A stretch of DNA of 64,000 bases from Bacteroidaceae bacterium. GTDB lineage: Bacteria > Bacteroidota > Bacteroidia > Bacteroidales > Bacteroidaceae. Under the pieces are notes generated by a model. That model was not told where the DNA came from and ran no database searches. It worked only from the letters and a program-made list of their open reading frames with translations. Location: the NCBI GenBank assembly GCA_017447625.1, contig JAFSNB010000024.1, forward strand, positions 1 through 64,000. The letters run 5' to 3'. Of the stretch, positions 19,201-25,947 are shown one piece after another (position 1 is the stretch's first letter; every line of letters starts with the position of its first letter). Position numbers and translations under genes: made by a program.

Positions 19201-20673
19201 GTCTCCGACGGCAACATCTACGCTCTGAATATGGCAACAGCCAGCGCAAGCAAAGAGGATGAGAACAAGTATATCCTCACCGTCAACGCAGACGCTCCGG
19301 GTTGGGCTTACGGCGCAATCAAGGATCCGACCAATGGCAACTCTACAGTCAAGAGCGTCATCCGCCGCAGTGACGGAACATCAATCGATGTCCGCAACTT
19401 CTGGCAGACCAGCCGCACTATCAAGGACGGTCAGGACTGGATGCGTAACCCGCTCGTCCAATTCTCCGACTCTCTGAAGAGCACCTCTGAGACTTATGTG
19501 ATTACCTTCGAGCCCAAACCGACGGATCCGCTCACTGTTGCTAAGTTCGAGAATGTTCCTGAAAATCCTACTACAGAGCCCGTGGAGAAGGTAATCGTAC
19601 GCTTCAACAAGGAACTCTACCGTCTGGATGAGTCCTGCTTCCGTCTTACCAACCAGGGTAAGCTCGTGGAGAACTACACCGTGAACGAGGTCGGTCCTGC
19701 TGCCGTAGAGGTAGCTCTCGGCGAGGCTTCAAACAGCAACGGACTCTTCTCACTCACAGTTCTCACCTCGAGGATGATGGACAAGAATGGCTACTATGGC
19801 ACCAATGACCAGAAAGTCGATTGGGTTCAGGAACCGCAGCTGCCCACTGTATCCTTCAACAAGTCTGAGGTGGAGACCACCTTCGGCAAGGACTTTGAGA
19901 AGCCGCAACTGACCACGACCCTCACCTCAGAGCCAACCTACACGAGTAGCAACCCGCTCGTTGCTGAGGTGGATCCTGTCAGCGGTGACGTGACAATGAA
20001 GGCTGTAGGTACGGCCGACATTACAGCCACCCTGAAGTCTGAGCTGGCACATGCAGAGATTCCTGGCACCTACGCCCTGAATATCCTCCAGCCTGAGGGC
20101 TACAAAGAGTCTGGTGACGTAGAATTCGTTGAAGTAACGATACCAGATGGCTGCAATTCAATAACCTTCTGCTCGCCGTGGCCTCTTGACTTCAATAATA
20201 TGGCACAGACATTCAAAGCTTATATTATAACAGCTATCACCAATGACGATAAACTGCAATGTGAGGCTGTCACGGAAGCTCCTGGAGGTTCAGGTCTCGT
20301 CATTAAGGGTACGTCTGGCGCTACATACCAGATTCCTGTCAGAACCACAAACAAGACTCTTGAGGACAATGGCCTTATCGGTACCCTTGCTCCCACATAC
20401 GTAGTGGATAAGACCGAGGACGGTGTTCGCAACTACTATATGAGAGGTGACGTATTCGTTCCTATGCAGACTTCTGTTCTGCCTGCTGGACAGGCTTATC
20501 TCCCGGTTCGTTCCAACGCTACAAGCCTCTCTATCCAGTACTCTGATGACATCAATGGTCTCAACGCTGACGGTGAGGCTCCCGTATGGAATCGTCTTGA
20601 CGGAACCCGTACCACGAAGCCCGTACGCAACGGAGTCTATGTCCGCGAGGGTGAGAAGGTTCTTGTCAAATAA
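13225..20673 (+). CDS. Giant secreted protein: N-terminal cohesin-like domain, CARDB, Calx-beta repeats, Ig-like domain
   Basis: About 2482 residues with a signal peptide ending near LAHAQ. Residues about 24-160 resemble a cohesin domain (ITVPVYVDN, VAVQFDLTVPEG, LKGSAGTLLTV). A CARDB-like domain spans about 165-285. Several Calx-beta repeats at about 285-690 are recognised by DNEHPTITV, LDDDDMPELEF and LDNDAPALGI. Another CARDB-like domain follows. A Gly/Ser-rich linker (near 1405-1420) precedes a Cys-rich segment at about 1440-1520. A Big_2-like Ig domain lies at about 2207-2290. The tail GVYVREGEKVLVK matches its neighbours. Cohesin plus Calx-beta suggests a calcium-dependent surface scaffold or adhesin. 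It lies 18 bases after the dockerin-bearing gene and 12 bases before the next. Confidence 0.75.
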   Translation: MKTKHYILYAVALLMSIGLAHAQNVNKLYIPELTALPGTNITVPVYVDNTDELVAVQFDLTVPEGSTINTQSAQLASLRAADHSVTFRAMGNNTYKALVYSPTNASLKGSAGTLLTVEMSVSQSYTVGQEGLSITPSNVVLSMRDGSNVVSEASAAQLTIIKGPDLMVTGITTDATTYRPLGEMTIHWNVVNNGQKPTQAGWTEEVSIVNAKGKVTKIATASADETLNVGQAIARQTTIVLPEILEMDGEANIQVEVVPLPTTGENEADRANNKAQSEQAITLTKYLKMEMSSPVTEPFYDIYGNRLPVKITRTGDNTVAQIFTITPSRSDSRLKIPSEVTIAAGQSATTFYIDLTDNNVLDDESLVTITVSGYGYDAVQSDLEVIDNEHPTITVTTSNNDLHEGDTFTLTFTVDRAPENNLVITVSDDSRGRFSYPTTLTIPAGQTSATLNVTAVNDNEPQLAAIYEFTATASGYNSGKVVATLDDDDMPELEFTLEPTSVKEDDGIICVHAYVRRTGKISNVVTIRLSDDSNGQIYYDRTQYEMPKGAEVIDFYLGVNDDNLVNGDRTVNITAAVWVSSCSCNASGESAGHKTAQLTILDNDAPALGISSSNQTVKEGESVTVTVSRNDQTTADSPLTINVTTDDDAAFASFNHTVVIPAGSMSATLTLRAQSNDVQNDSRGISIMASAEGYSTATTFVNITDQTLPDATVTLSANPSEVIIEGDFVFNISVSNQGAAPLPAGTAVNFSAFNVTKSFVTSVPIVVGGHENFKVTVKAPSVLGYATCYAAVNGDNKVTELNTYNNTASVRVRTLSPFTATVQLDKDVYETGESVQISGTLSGQMIENADVEVYVINEGGRQVFTTKADAEGHFTASYTPYTAQIGHFKVGARFPNDSKEDEMAGFEIYGLRRTNANYPILHDLVVAGNKVSGSVEFYNPSTLSLTGAKAEVTSKPENLTFNVKINETLAGNSYTRLTYDFTPEQASPTDDWEIVSIKLTTAQGVTQEFPVRFHAVNPKADLRASTSEIKSTMLKGGYFDYTVTFTNRGQGETGTISLSLPNFVTSPTGTTIASLKQNESASAVLRFTPTEDMQLNSPQTGLIAFNCTNGDGGRISYNMTPVSDAKGTLIVDVTDEYTYLTEDGKHVGNATVEVLNPVTNATVATGKTNRNGICTFQLNEGYYKINVYEASHESIEPLTKLVSPGTENKVNVNLSISAIKVSLSVKEIEIEDEYLITTNVSYQANLPVPTIVLSMPEIDAENLQPGQSLFFNATLTNHGLVKAINTTLSMPEDLKNFIFEPQEPSTDIEIPAQSAVTIPIKVTRKGADGGEVKAFGPRRAADINGDPCIVKLNLIYYWKCGTDTKFNQYERTLRIGACKISSTSAELPSSFIPSSSSGSTSYGGYSGGGGGGYISGPSTGSNNATYGATQNTSIVSVTEETGCEPCQAAFMQKMTKCVVKRLPLIKEVLGFVDDVQCAYDVINSGSWCWVERLPIISKFVEYRDFYKECISPLFMTCGGAMPEGNGLFSNRTPGDEDSDMPAYIIRYQDKTVAATNAIAAAMQQADEVLGDTLWHKYNTNVMSDVALNIKGLLDGTLDEEGFLQARPDSVDRQLYTNLSERLLNTINGSADENVINLDNVKALEQYIVNAQNLADEIHTPRIGDFYQKAEEEVMEGLDKATKNVCATISLEFEQQLVLTRQAFRGTLTVVNGHETTAMSDIKLHLEARNTTTGDVATDDMMAIKFETKDTFGGENNFTGGWTLAAGATGRATALFVPSDLAAPEAPTKYAFGGYLTYHDPFSDSEVTRQLTPVVLTVRPTAKLELTYFLQRDVYADDPMTDIVEESEPAEFALLVNNVGFGEATRVLMLTQQPTVVENEREVDFKMYFESGSVNGKTESPKLENGALSSDFGNIAPHSTAYAQWWLKSNLLGKFETYEVTAEHIQKEYSSLIDMDKLSIHELIHSVKLNDDNRVGFIVNDDEDEDDKADHIYVSDGNIYALNMATASASKEDENKYILTVNADAPGWAYGAIKDPTNGNSTVKSVIRRSDGTSIDVRNFWQTSRTIKDGQDWMRNPLVQFSDSLKSTSETYVITFEPKPTDPLTVAKFENVPENPTTEPVEKVIVRFNKELYRLDESCFRLTNQGKLVENYTVNEVGPAAVEVALGEASNSNGLFSLTVLTSRMMDKNGYYGTNDQKVDWVQEPQLPTVSFNKSEVETTFGKDFEKPQLTTTLTSEPTYTSSNPLVAEVDPVSGDVTMKAVGTADITATLKSELAHAEIPGTYALNILQPEGYKESGDVEFVEVTIPDGCNSITFCSPWPLDFNNMAQTFKAYIITAITNDDKLQCEAVTEAPGGSGLVIKGTSGATYQIPVRTTNKTLEDNGLIGTLAPTYVVDKTEDGVRNYYMRGDVFVPMQTSVLPAGQAYLPVRSNATSLSIQYSDDINGLNADGEAPVWNRLDGTRTTKPVRNGVYVREGEKVLVK

Positions 20674-20685
20674 AAACCTACAAAT

Positions 20686-23600
20686 ATGAAAGCAATGCAT
20701 AAATCGCTTCATTTGTGGCTTATGTCCCTGCTGCTCCTTGCGGGCAGCGGGGCTTACGCCCAAGGCGAAGCGGAGACCGATCTGGCAGAGACACTGCTCA
20801 CGAACCCTTCATTTGAGGAAGACTATCCTTTGGAGGAGGCCACTGGCAGCGTCAGTGAAATGAATTATGTTACTGGTTGGGAATCTAATGAAGATGCTCT
20901 GTCAGGAACGACCTATCACGTCGGCGGTGTATTCGAGATTGGCGGTCCCTCTACCACTTTCCTTGCTCACACTAACGGACAGCCGCCTTCAACCAATCCC
21001 GATGGCGGTACAACTGGTCAGGTGCTCGGTTTCCTTGGCGGCTACGGCTCAGAAGTCTGGTACCAGCAGGTAATAACTCTTGCTCCAGGCAATTACCGTC
21101 TGGAAATTCCTGTCTATAACGCTACTGGCACTGCGGCGATAGCCAAGAACCAGATTGGCTTCATCGCAGACAACGGACAAGAGTTTTTTCAGAGCATTAC
21201 TCAATATCCTGTAGGCGTGTGGAGCAACGAGATTATCGAGTTCACCATCATGGAAACCACGACCGGACACATACGTCTGGGTTATACTGCAAACCAGGGG
21301 AACACAAGCCTTCAGAACCAGCCCCACCTCTTTGTCGATTACGTGCGTCTCTACGCTACGTCGCGCTACGTACCGGCACCTACGTTCAGCCAGAAGAACA
21401 ACCTCGTCACCATCTCCTGCACAGAGCAGACGGCTGTTATCCGATACACAATCGACGGCAGCCAGGCCACCATAGAGAATGGCGAAATCTATTCCGGGCC
21501 TTTCTCCGTACCTGACGGCACAATAATAAATGCAGTGGCTGTAAGCGGAGCTGACAAGAGTGAAATGAGCAGTTTCACCTTCCACTACCGCAAATACGAC
21601 CCACCTACACTCAGCATCGACGGAACCGCAACTGCTGAATATATCTCCGGACACTCATATTATCTGCTGAATGTAAATTCCGGACAGTTCCTCACCGCAG
21701 GCAACAACTACGGTACGCAGATGAGTATAACCAAGGATGGCTTCACCGACACTGCCAATCCTCCGTTGCTCATTGAGATCATGGATTCTGTTATTCAAGG
21801 CCCGACCATCGTAATGAATGGACAGACTCTGCGCGTGAACGGCACCTACACCGTAACCTACGGCAAGGGTTCTACGGCGCAGGTCTCCAACTCTTATCTT
21901 TTCCGCGACGGCGCCTACGGTTATGTTGATTGGAACAATCAGGAACAGACTCTGTGGATGCTCTTCCGCGATGGAGAATTCTATCGTCTGCAGAGTCATG
22001 AGGGCTATAGTGCAGACTATGCCACACAGTTTGTCGGCTGGGACGGGATGTACCAGAACACCGCCCTCAGTATGAATCTGAGTGCTGACGACCAATATAC
22101 CGAGTGGGCTCTCATCGAGTCACAGAACGTCAACTCTTCTTCCATCGCTCTCTACGATGCTCAGAAGACACTCTACGGTCTGCTCCTCACGGCCGATTCT
22201 CTCGGCATAGCCACAGAGAATTTTGGTGAGATATATAAAGATGAGAACTCAACTGTAGAGACACTCAATGAGGCTGCTACCCAGCTCCAGATGGCCGTTA
22301 ACCTGAACAACTACAACGGCCTGTGGGACAACGCTTCATTGGACAACCCGATTGATATCACCGCGACATTCGTCCAGAATGCCGACTTCGATCTCTCTGC
22401 TGAAGGATGGACGCTTGCAAACGGAGCCTCTTACCATAGCGCAGTTGACGTCTATACAAACAACGGCTCAACTCTCACCCGTCTCGGTTCAACCACAGAC
22501 GAGAGCGGAAACCCAGCCCGCCTCAATTACTTCGTTGAGTCTAATGGCACCGCAAGTATGAGCGTAAGCCAGCGCATCTCCATGTTGCCGCCGGGCCTCT
22601 ATCAGCTTCGTGTGAATGCTGTTGCCACAAACGGTGGAAAGGGTGCAAGCGGAGTGGAGATGTATGCTAACTACGCATCGCGTGTGGCAAATGTCACAGC
22701 CAGCGCAATCCGCAACCTCACCACAGCTGAGTCTCCGGAGAACTTCAACGTCTATTTCTTCCAGGAGCGCGACTTCGCTCCCGAGATTGGCGTGCGCGCA
22801 TCCAGCTCAGATGCCACGTGGATTGCAGCCGACCACTTCCGTCTCTTCTATCTCGGTACCGAGAACCCGGACTTCCGCTTCAACGCTACCTTCTGGGGAC
22901 AGGACAGCCTGAGTGTGGTCAGCACAGCTGCATTGCATGAAGGCGACGCAATTACTGTTCCCAACGCTCCCGATGTGGAGGGCTACACCTTCGTTGAGTG
23001 GGATCAGGAAATTCCTGCCACGATGCCTCCTTACGACCTCGACATCCGCGCTATCTACACTGTGAACCAGTACAAGATATCCTTCTTGGTTGACGGCGAC
23101 ACTATTGACAGCCAGATTTATGACTACGGCACCGTATATGCCGTTCCCGAAGTCACTGTACCTGCAGGCCACTCCTTCTCCGGATGGATTGGTATGCCAG
23201 CCACGGAGACGATGCCCGCCCGCGATGTCGTGGTAACGGCTTCGTTCATCAAAGGTGCCTACACCGTTTCCTATTATATAGATGGCGAATTGTACAAGGT
23301 TGTCGGTTACGAGAGTGGTGACTCTATTGCCGTTGAACCCGATGCCGTTCGCGAGGGCTATACCTTCAGCGGTTGGCCTAAACTGCCTGAGGTTATTGTA
23401 GATCAGAACTATGAAGTAAGCGGTTCCTTCACCGTAAACTACTACAAGCTCACTTTCGTCTGCCGCGGTGAGGTGGTTCGTGAAGACAGTATAGCCTATG
23501 GCACTCCTATTGTCGCTCCCAGTGTACAAGCCGGACTCACAGAGTACCACGCCGGTTGGAATCCAGCCCTACCCGCCACGATGCCAGCTGAGAACCTCGT

Positions 23601-24876
23601 TCTCGATGCCGTATTCCAGACACTCGATCCCACCCCGGAAGCCGAGGGCGTGTTCGTCACAGAAGGTAACCTACAGACTCTCCTTGCAGACTCTATAGCA
23701 GCCGGCACAGTTACGACCGAAGACCTCACTATTCGCGGTACAATTAACAACGAAGACATCAATTATCTTCAGACACTTCCGGTGAAACAGCTCGACCTCA
23801 CCGACTGCAACATCGTAACGACCATTGGTGGCGACAGCGTCTTGAACATTATTCCTCAGCAGCTGTTTGTCAATATGCCACAGCTTGAGGAGATTTCACT
23901 GCCCACTTCGACCGTGGGTGTGGAAGCCGGAGCGTTCGCCAATCTCTCGAACCTGCTTGTTATCGAATGGAACGGCACTGCTCCCGTCAGTGCTGAGGCT
24001 TTTGGTAGCGTGGATACATACGGCAACCTGCTTGTCTTCGCAGCCGAAGGCACTGATGTCACCTTCGCCGGTAACGTTATAGTCGGCAACACTGCCCAGT
24101 CCATAACCCTGCGCGACGGAGCCCCGTTCCGCAACCCGCGTCCGTTCCAGACTGAGACTATTAGCTTCACCAAGTCGTTTGTCAAATCCACAGCGCCCGG
24201 CGTGGCTGGTGGATGGGAGACCATCGTTCTGCCGTTTGACGTGAAGCGTATCGAGCGCACGGAAGACCACACTCAGCTGAAACCCTTTGGCGGTGAGGCA
24301 GGTCCTTACCTCTATTTTTGGCTTGCCCAGATGGACCAGCAGATCGGCTTCGTAAGCGCTGACAGCATCCGAGCTAATGTTCCTTACATTATCTCTATGC
24401 CGAATAGCGACTACTATACGCCAACCTTCAACATCTCCGGTGACATAACCTTCTCTGCCGAGCAGGTGACTGTAAGGCCAACAACAGAGGCTCAGCGTGT
24501 AGAAGGAAGTGCAGCCACCTTCGTACCTTCATACGAGGGACAGGCAGCAGCTCATGATGTGTTCGTGCTAAACAACGACTCTTACAATGCTGCGAATGTT
24601 GACTACCTGCCGGGTGCCATCTTCGTCCGCTCCAGCCGTGATGCTAATCCGTTCGAGGCATTCCTCTCAAGCGAAGGCCACGGTGTGAAGGGTCAGTTTA
24701 TCACATTTGCTGAAGCCAACGCCATTATGGCTGTGACCTCAGATCAGTTGATGAATGGGCGGACAAATGCCAATGGATCGATATATGACCTCAGCGGCCG
24801 CAAAATGGTCAATGGTAAATGTTCAATGTTCAATGGAGTTTACATCCAGAATGGTAAGAAAATAGTAGTTAGATAA
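20686..24876 (+). CDS. Large secreted protein with galactose-binding-like, chitobiase C-terminal-like, ricin-like and InlB-type repeats
   Basis: About 1396 residues with a signal peptide (residues 1-26, ending AYAQ). Recognisable parts: a jelly-roll module opening LLTNPSFEEDYP; a chitobiase/hexosaminidase C-terminal-like segment (VIRYTIDGSQ..., about 240-305); a ricin-like module (YYLLNVNSGQFLTAG, about 320-475) resembling the N-terminus of the first operon gene; another QRISMLPPGLYQL module near 630; four InlB B-type repeats (EGYTFVEW, GHSFSGW, EGYTFSGW, TEYHAGW) at about 735-985; and BspA-like leucine-rich segments. The tail YDLSGRKM...GVYIQNGKKIVVR contains a 7-base repeat insertion coding MVNGKCSMFNG. 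It is the last gene of the operon and is followed by a strong hairpin. A carbohydrate-binding surface role is inferred. Confidence 0.75.
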   Translation: MKAMHKSLHLWLMSLLLLAGSGAYAQGEAETDLAETLLTNPSFEEDYPLEEATGSVSEMNYVTGWESNEDALSGTTYHVGGVFEIGGPSTTFLAHTNGQPPSTNPDGGTTGQVLGFLGGYGSEVWYQQVITLAPGNYRLEIPVYNATGTAAIAKNQIGFIADNGQEFFQSITQYPVGVWSNEIIEFTIMETTTGHIRLGYTANQGNTSLQNQPHLFVDYVRLYATSRYVPAPTFSQKNNLVTISCTEQTAVIRYTIDGSQATIENGEIYSGPFSVPDGTIINAVAVSGADKSEMSSFTFHYRKYDPPTLSIDGTATAEYISGHSYYLLNVNSGQFLTAGNNYGTQMSITKDGFTDTANPPLLIEIMDSVIQGPTIVMNGQTLRVNGTYTVTYGKGSTAQVSNSYLFRDGAYGYVDWNNQEQTLWMLFRDGEFYRLQSHEGYSADYATQFVGWDGMYQNTALSMNLSADDQYTEWALIESQNVNSSSIALYDAQKTLYGLLLTADSLGIATENFGEIYKDENSTVETLNEAATQLQMAVNLNNYNGLWDNASLDNPIDITATFVQNADFDLSAEGWTLANGASYHSAVDVYTNNGSTLTRLGSTTDESGNPARLNYFVESNGTASMSVSQRISMLPPGLYQLRVNAVATNGGKGASGVEMYANYASRVANVTASAIRNLTTAESPENFNVYFFQERDFAPEIGVRASSSDATWIAADHFRLFYLGTENPDFRFNATFWGQDSLSVVSTAALHEGDAITVPNAPDVEGYTFVEWDQEIPATMPPYDLDIRAIYTVNQYKISFLVDGDTIDSQIYDYGTVYAVPEVTVPAGHSFSGWIGMPATETMPARDVVVTASFIKGAYTVSYYIDGELYKVVGYESGDSIAVEPDAVREGYTFSGWPKLPEVIVDQNYEVSGSFTVNYYKLTFVCRGEVVREDSIAYGTPIVAPSVQAGLTEYHAGWNPALPATMPAENLVLDAVFQTLDPTPEAEGVFVTEGNLQTLLADSIAAGTVTTEDLTIRGTINNEDINYLQTLPVKQLDLTDCNIVTTIGGDSVLNIIPQQLFVNMPQLEEISLPTSTVGVEAGAFANLSNLLVIEWNGTAPVSAEAFGSVDTYGNLLVFAAEGTDVTFAGNVIVGNTAQSITLRDGAPFRNPRPFQTETISFTKSFVKSTAPGVAGGWETIVLPFDVKRIERTEDHTQLKPFGGEAGPYLYFWLAQMDQQIGFVSADSIRANVPYIISMPNSDYYTPTFNISGDITFSAEQVTVRPTTEAQRVEGSAATFVPSYEGQAAAHDVFVLNNDSYNAANVDYLPGAIFVRSSRDANPFEAFLSSEGHGVKGQFITFAEANAIMAVTSDQLMNGRTNANGSIYDLSGRKMVNGKCSMFNGVYIQNGKKIVVR
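24806..24836. repeat. 7-base TGGTCAA/TGTTCAA tandem inside the C-terminal tail of the preceding gene
   Basis: Four head-to-tail 7-base words (two near TGGTCAA, two TGTTCAA) sit between the DLSGRK and GVYIQNGKK motifs of the sorting-like tail. They code in frame for NGKCSMFNG. This is the opposite-strand reading of the TTGACCA/TTGAACA family at 4124, 26974 and 34763. Confidence 0.8.
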
Positions 24877-24886
24877 AATCTCTTTT

Positions 24887-24921
24887 ACCTCCGCTGCCAA
24901 AACTGGCAGCGGAGGTGCTTT
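24887..24921 (+). terminator. Terminator of the giant-protein operon
   Basis: ACCTCCGCTGCC (24887-24898) pairs perfectly with GGCAGCGGAGGT (24905-24916) around AAAACT, followed by GCTTT. The 12-base-pair stem comes ten bases after the last stop codon. Confidence 0.85.
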
Positions 24922-24994
24922 AAGGACTTCCTAAACTCTTAAACTCTTAAACTTCTTACCCCCTTTTACTTTTTAATTTTTCCTTTTTACTTTA

Positions 24995-25939
24995 ATGAAG
25001 TCTTTCCTCCTTCGCTTGTCTCTCTTCCTTCTCCCAATCGCAATGCTTGCGGTTGCGGGTGAAGTTTATGTCTGCTCTTTACCGAATAGCTATAGGCTTA
25101 AGGGTGAGTGGATGCGCCAGAATGCCGACAGCGTGGAAGTCCTTATTCTCGGCAACTCGCACGCTTACTATGGCATAAGACCGCAGGACATGCAGGGGGT
25201 GGCGTTCAACCTCAGCAACGTCTCACAGGTGGCTTCATACGATTATGCCTTGCTGCTAAAATATACTCCAATGCCGCGTCTGAAACATATAATCCTCGCC
25301 TGCGATAACTCCTATCTGTTTGACCAGCCGTTGGAGCAGACTGAGCCGTATCGCTGTGCTTATTATACAATCTATATGGGTGTCGGACCACACAGCCGCT
25401 GGGGATTGTATGGATTGGAAATTCTTCAGTTCAAAGGCTTCCTGAAGAAGATAAAAGCGTACAAGGAAGGAGTATATGCCATGTGCGATTCGATGGGGTG
25501 GGGCAGTGACTACAAATCTTCACTCAGCACCTTTGACGAAAGCGACACGACTGTGGTGAATATGGTCTTGGAAAAACATACTTGTAAGGACTGGCTCAGC
25601 TACGAGGCTAATGCCAGACAGGTGGAACAGATTGCCCGCTTCTGTAAGCAGCAAGGCATCCGTCTTACGGTCGTTCAGACCCCTGTCTGCAAAACGTACA
25701 ATGAGGGCATTCCTGAGCGGCAGCGTCAGGCTATAAGCCAACTGATGAATAACCTGAAAAGCACATACGGTACCACCGTCTTGGACTATTCCGAAGATTC
25801 CCGTTTCTCAGGCACGGATTTCTTTGATGCAGACCACCTCTCAGATGTTGGGGCTGAGAAATTCACAAAAATCCTGTGCCAAGAAAGCCCGACGTTACGC
25901 CGAGCCGCTAACCCTACATCCCCCGCCGGGGGATTATAG
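24995..25939 (+). CDS. SGNH/GDSL-like exported protein of unknown substrate
   Basis: 314 residues with an N-terminal hydrophobic anchor or signal (MKSFLLRLSLFLLPIAMLAVAG). LILGNSHAYYGI near residues 50-60 supplies an SGNH-type serine (GNSH), and FFDADHLSDVGAEKF near 275-290 supplies the Asp-x-x-His-like pair. Such proteins include O-acetyltransferase and acylhydrolase partners acting on surface polysaccharides. The fold call is moderate and the substrate unknown. The last codons (NPTSPAGGL) and the stop TAG lie in a CCCCCGCCGGGGG repeat element, so the original C-terminus may have been replaced. It converges with the acetylesterase gene, only eight bases away. Confidence 0.6.
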   Translation: MKSFLLRLSLFLLPIAMLAVAGEVYVCSLPNSYRLKGEWMRQNADSVEVLILGNSHAYYGIRPQDMQGVAFNLSNVSQVASYDYALLLKYTPMPRLKHIILACDNSYLFDQPLEQTEPYRCAYYTIYMGVGPHSRWGLYGLEILQFKGFLKKIKAYKEGVYAMCDSMGWGSDYKSSLSTFDESDTTVVNMVLEKHTCKDWLSYEANARQVEQIARFCKQQGIRLTVVQTPVCKTYNEGIPERQRQAISQLMNNLKSTYGTTVLDYSEDSRFSGTDFFDADHLSDVGAEKFTKILCQESPTLRRAANPTSPAGGL

Positions 25940-25947
25940 GGGGCTCC
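25913..25947. repeat. G/C-rich hairpin repeat (CCCCCGCCGGGGG) supplying a stop codon
   Basis: CCCCCGCCGGGGG at 25920-25932 followed by ATTATAGGGGGCTCC straddles the end of the SGNH-like gene. The TAG stop at 25937-25939 is part of it. Similar G/C-rich elements are at about 319-390, 34681-34722, 40660-40710 and 45318-45348. Confidence 0.6.
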
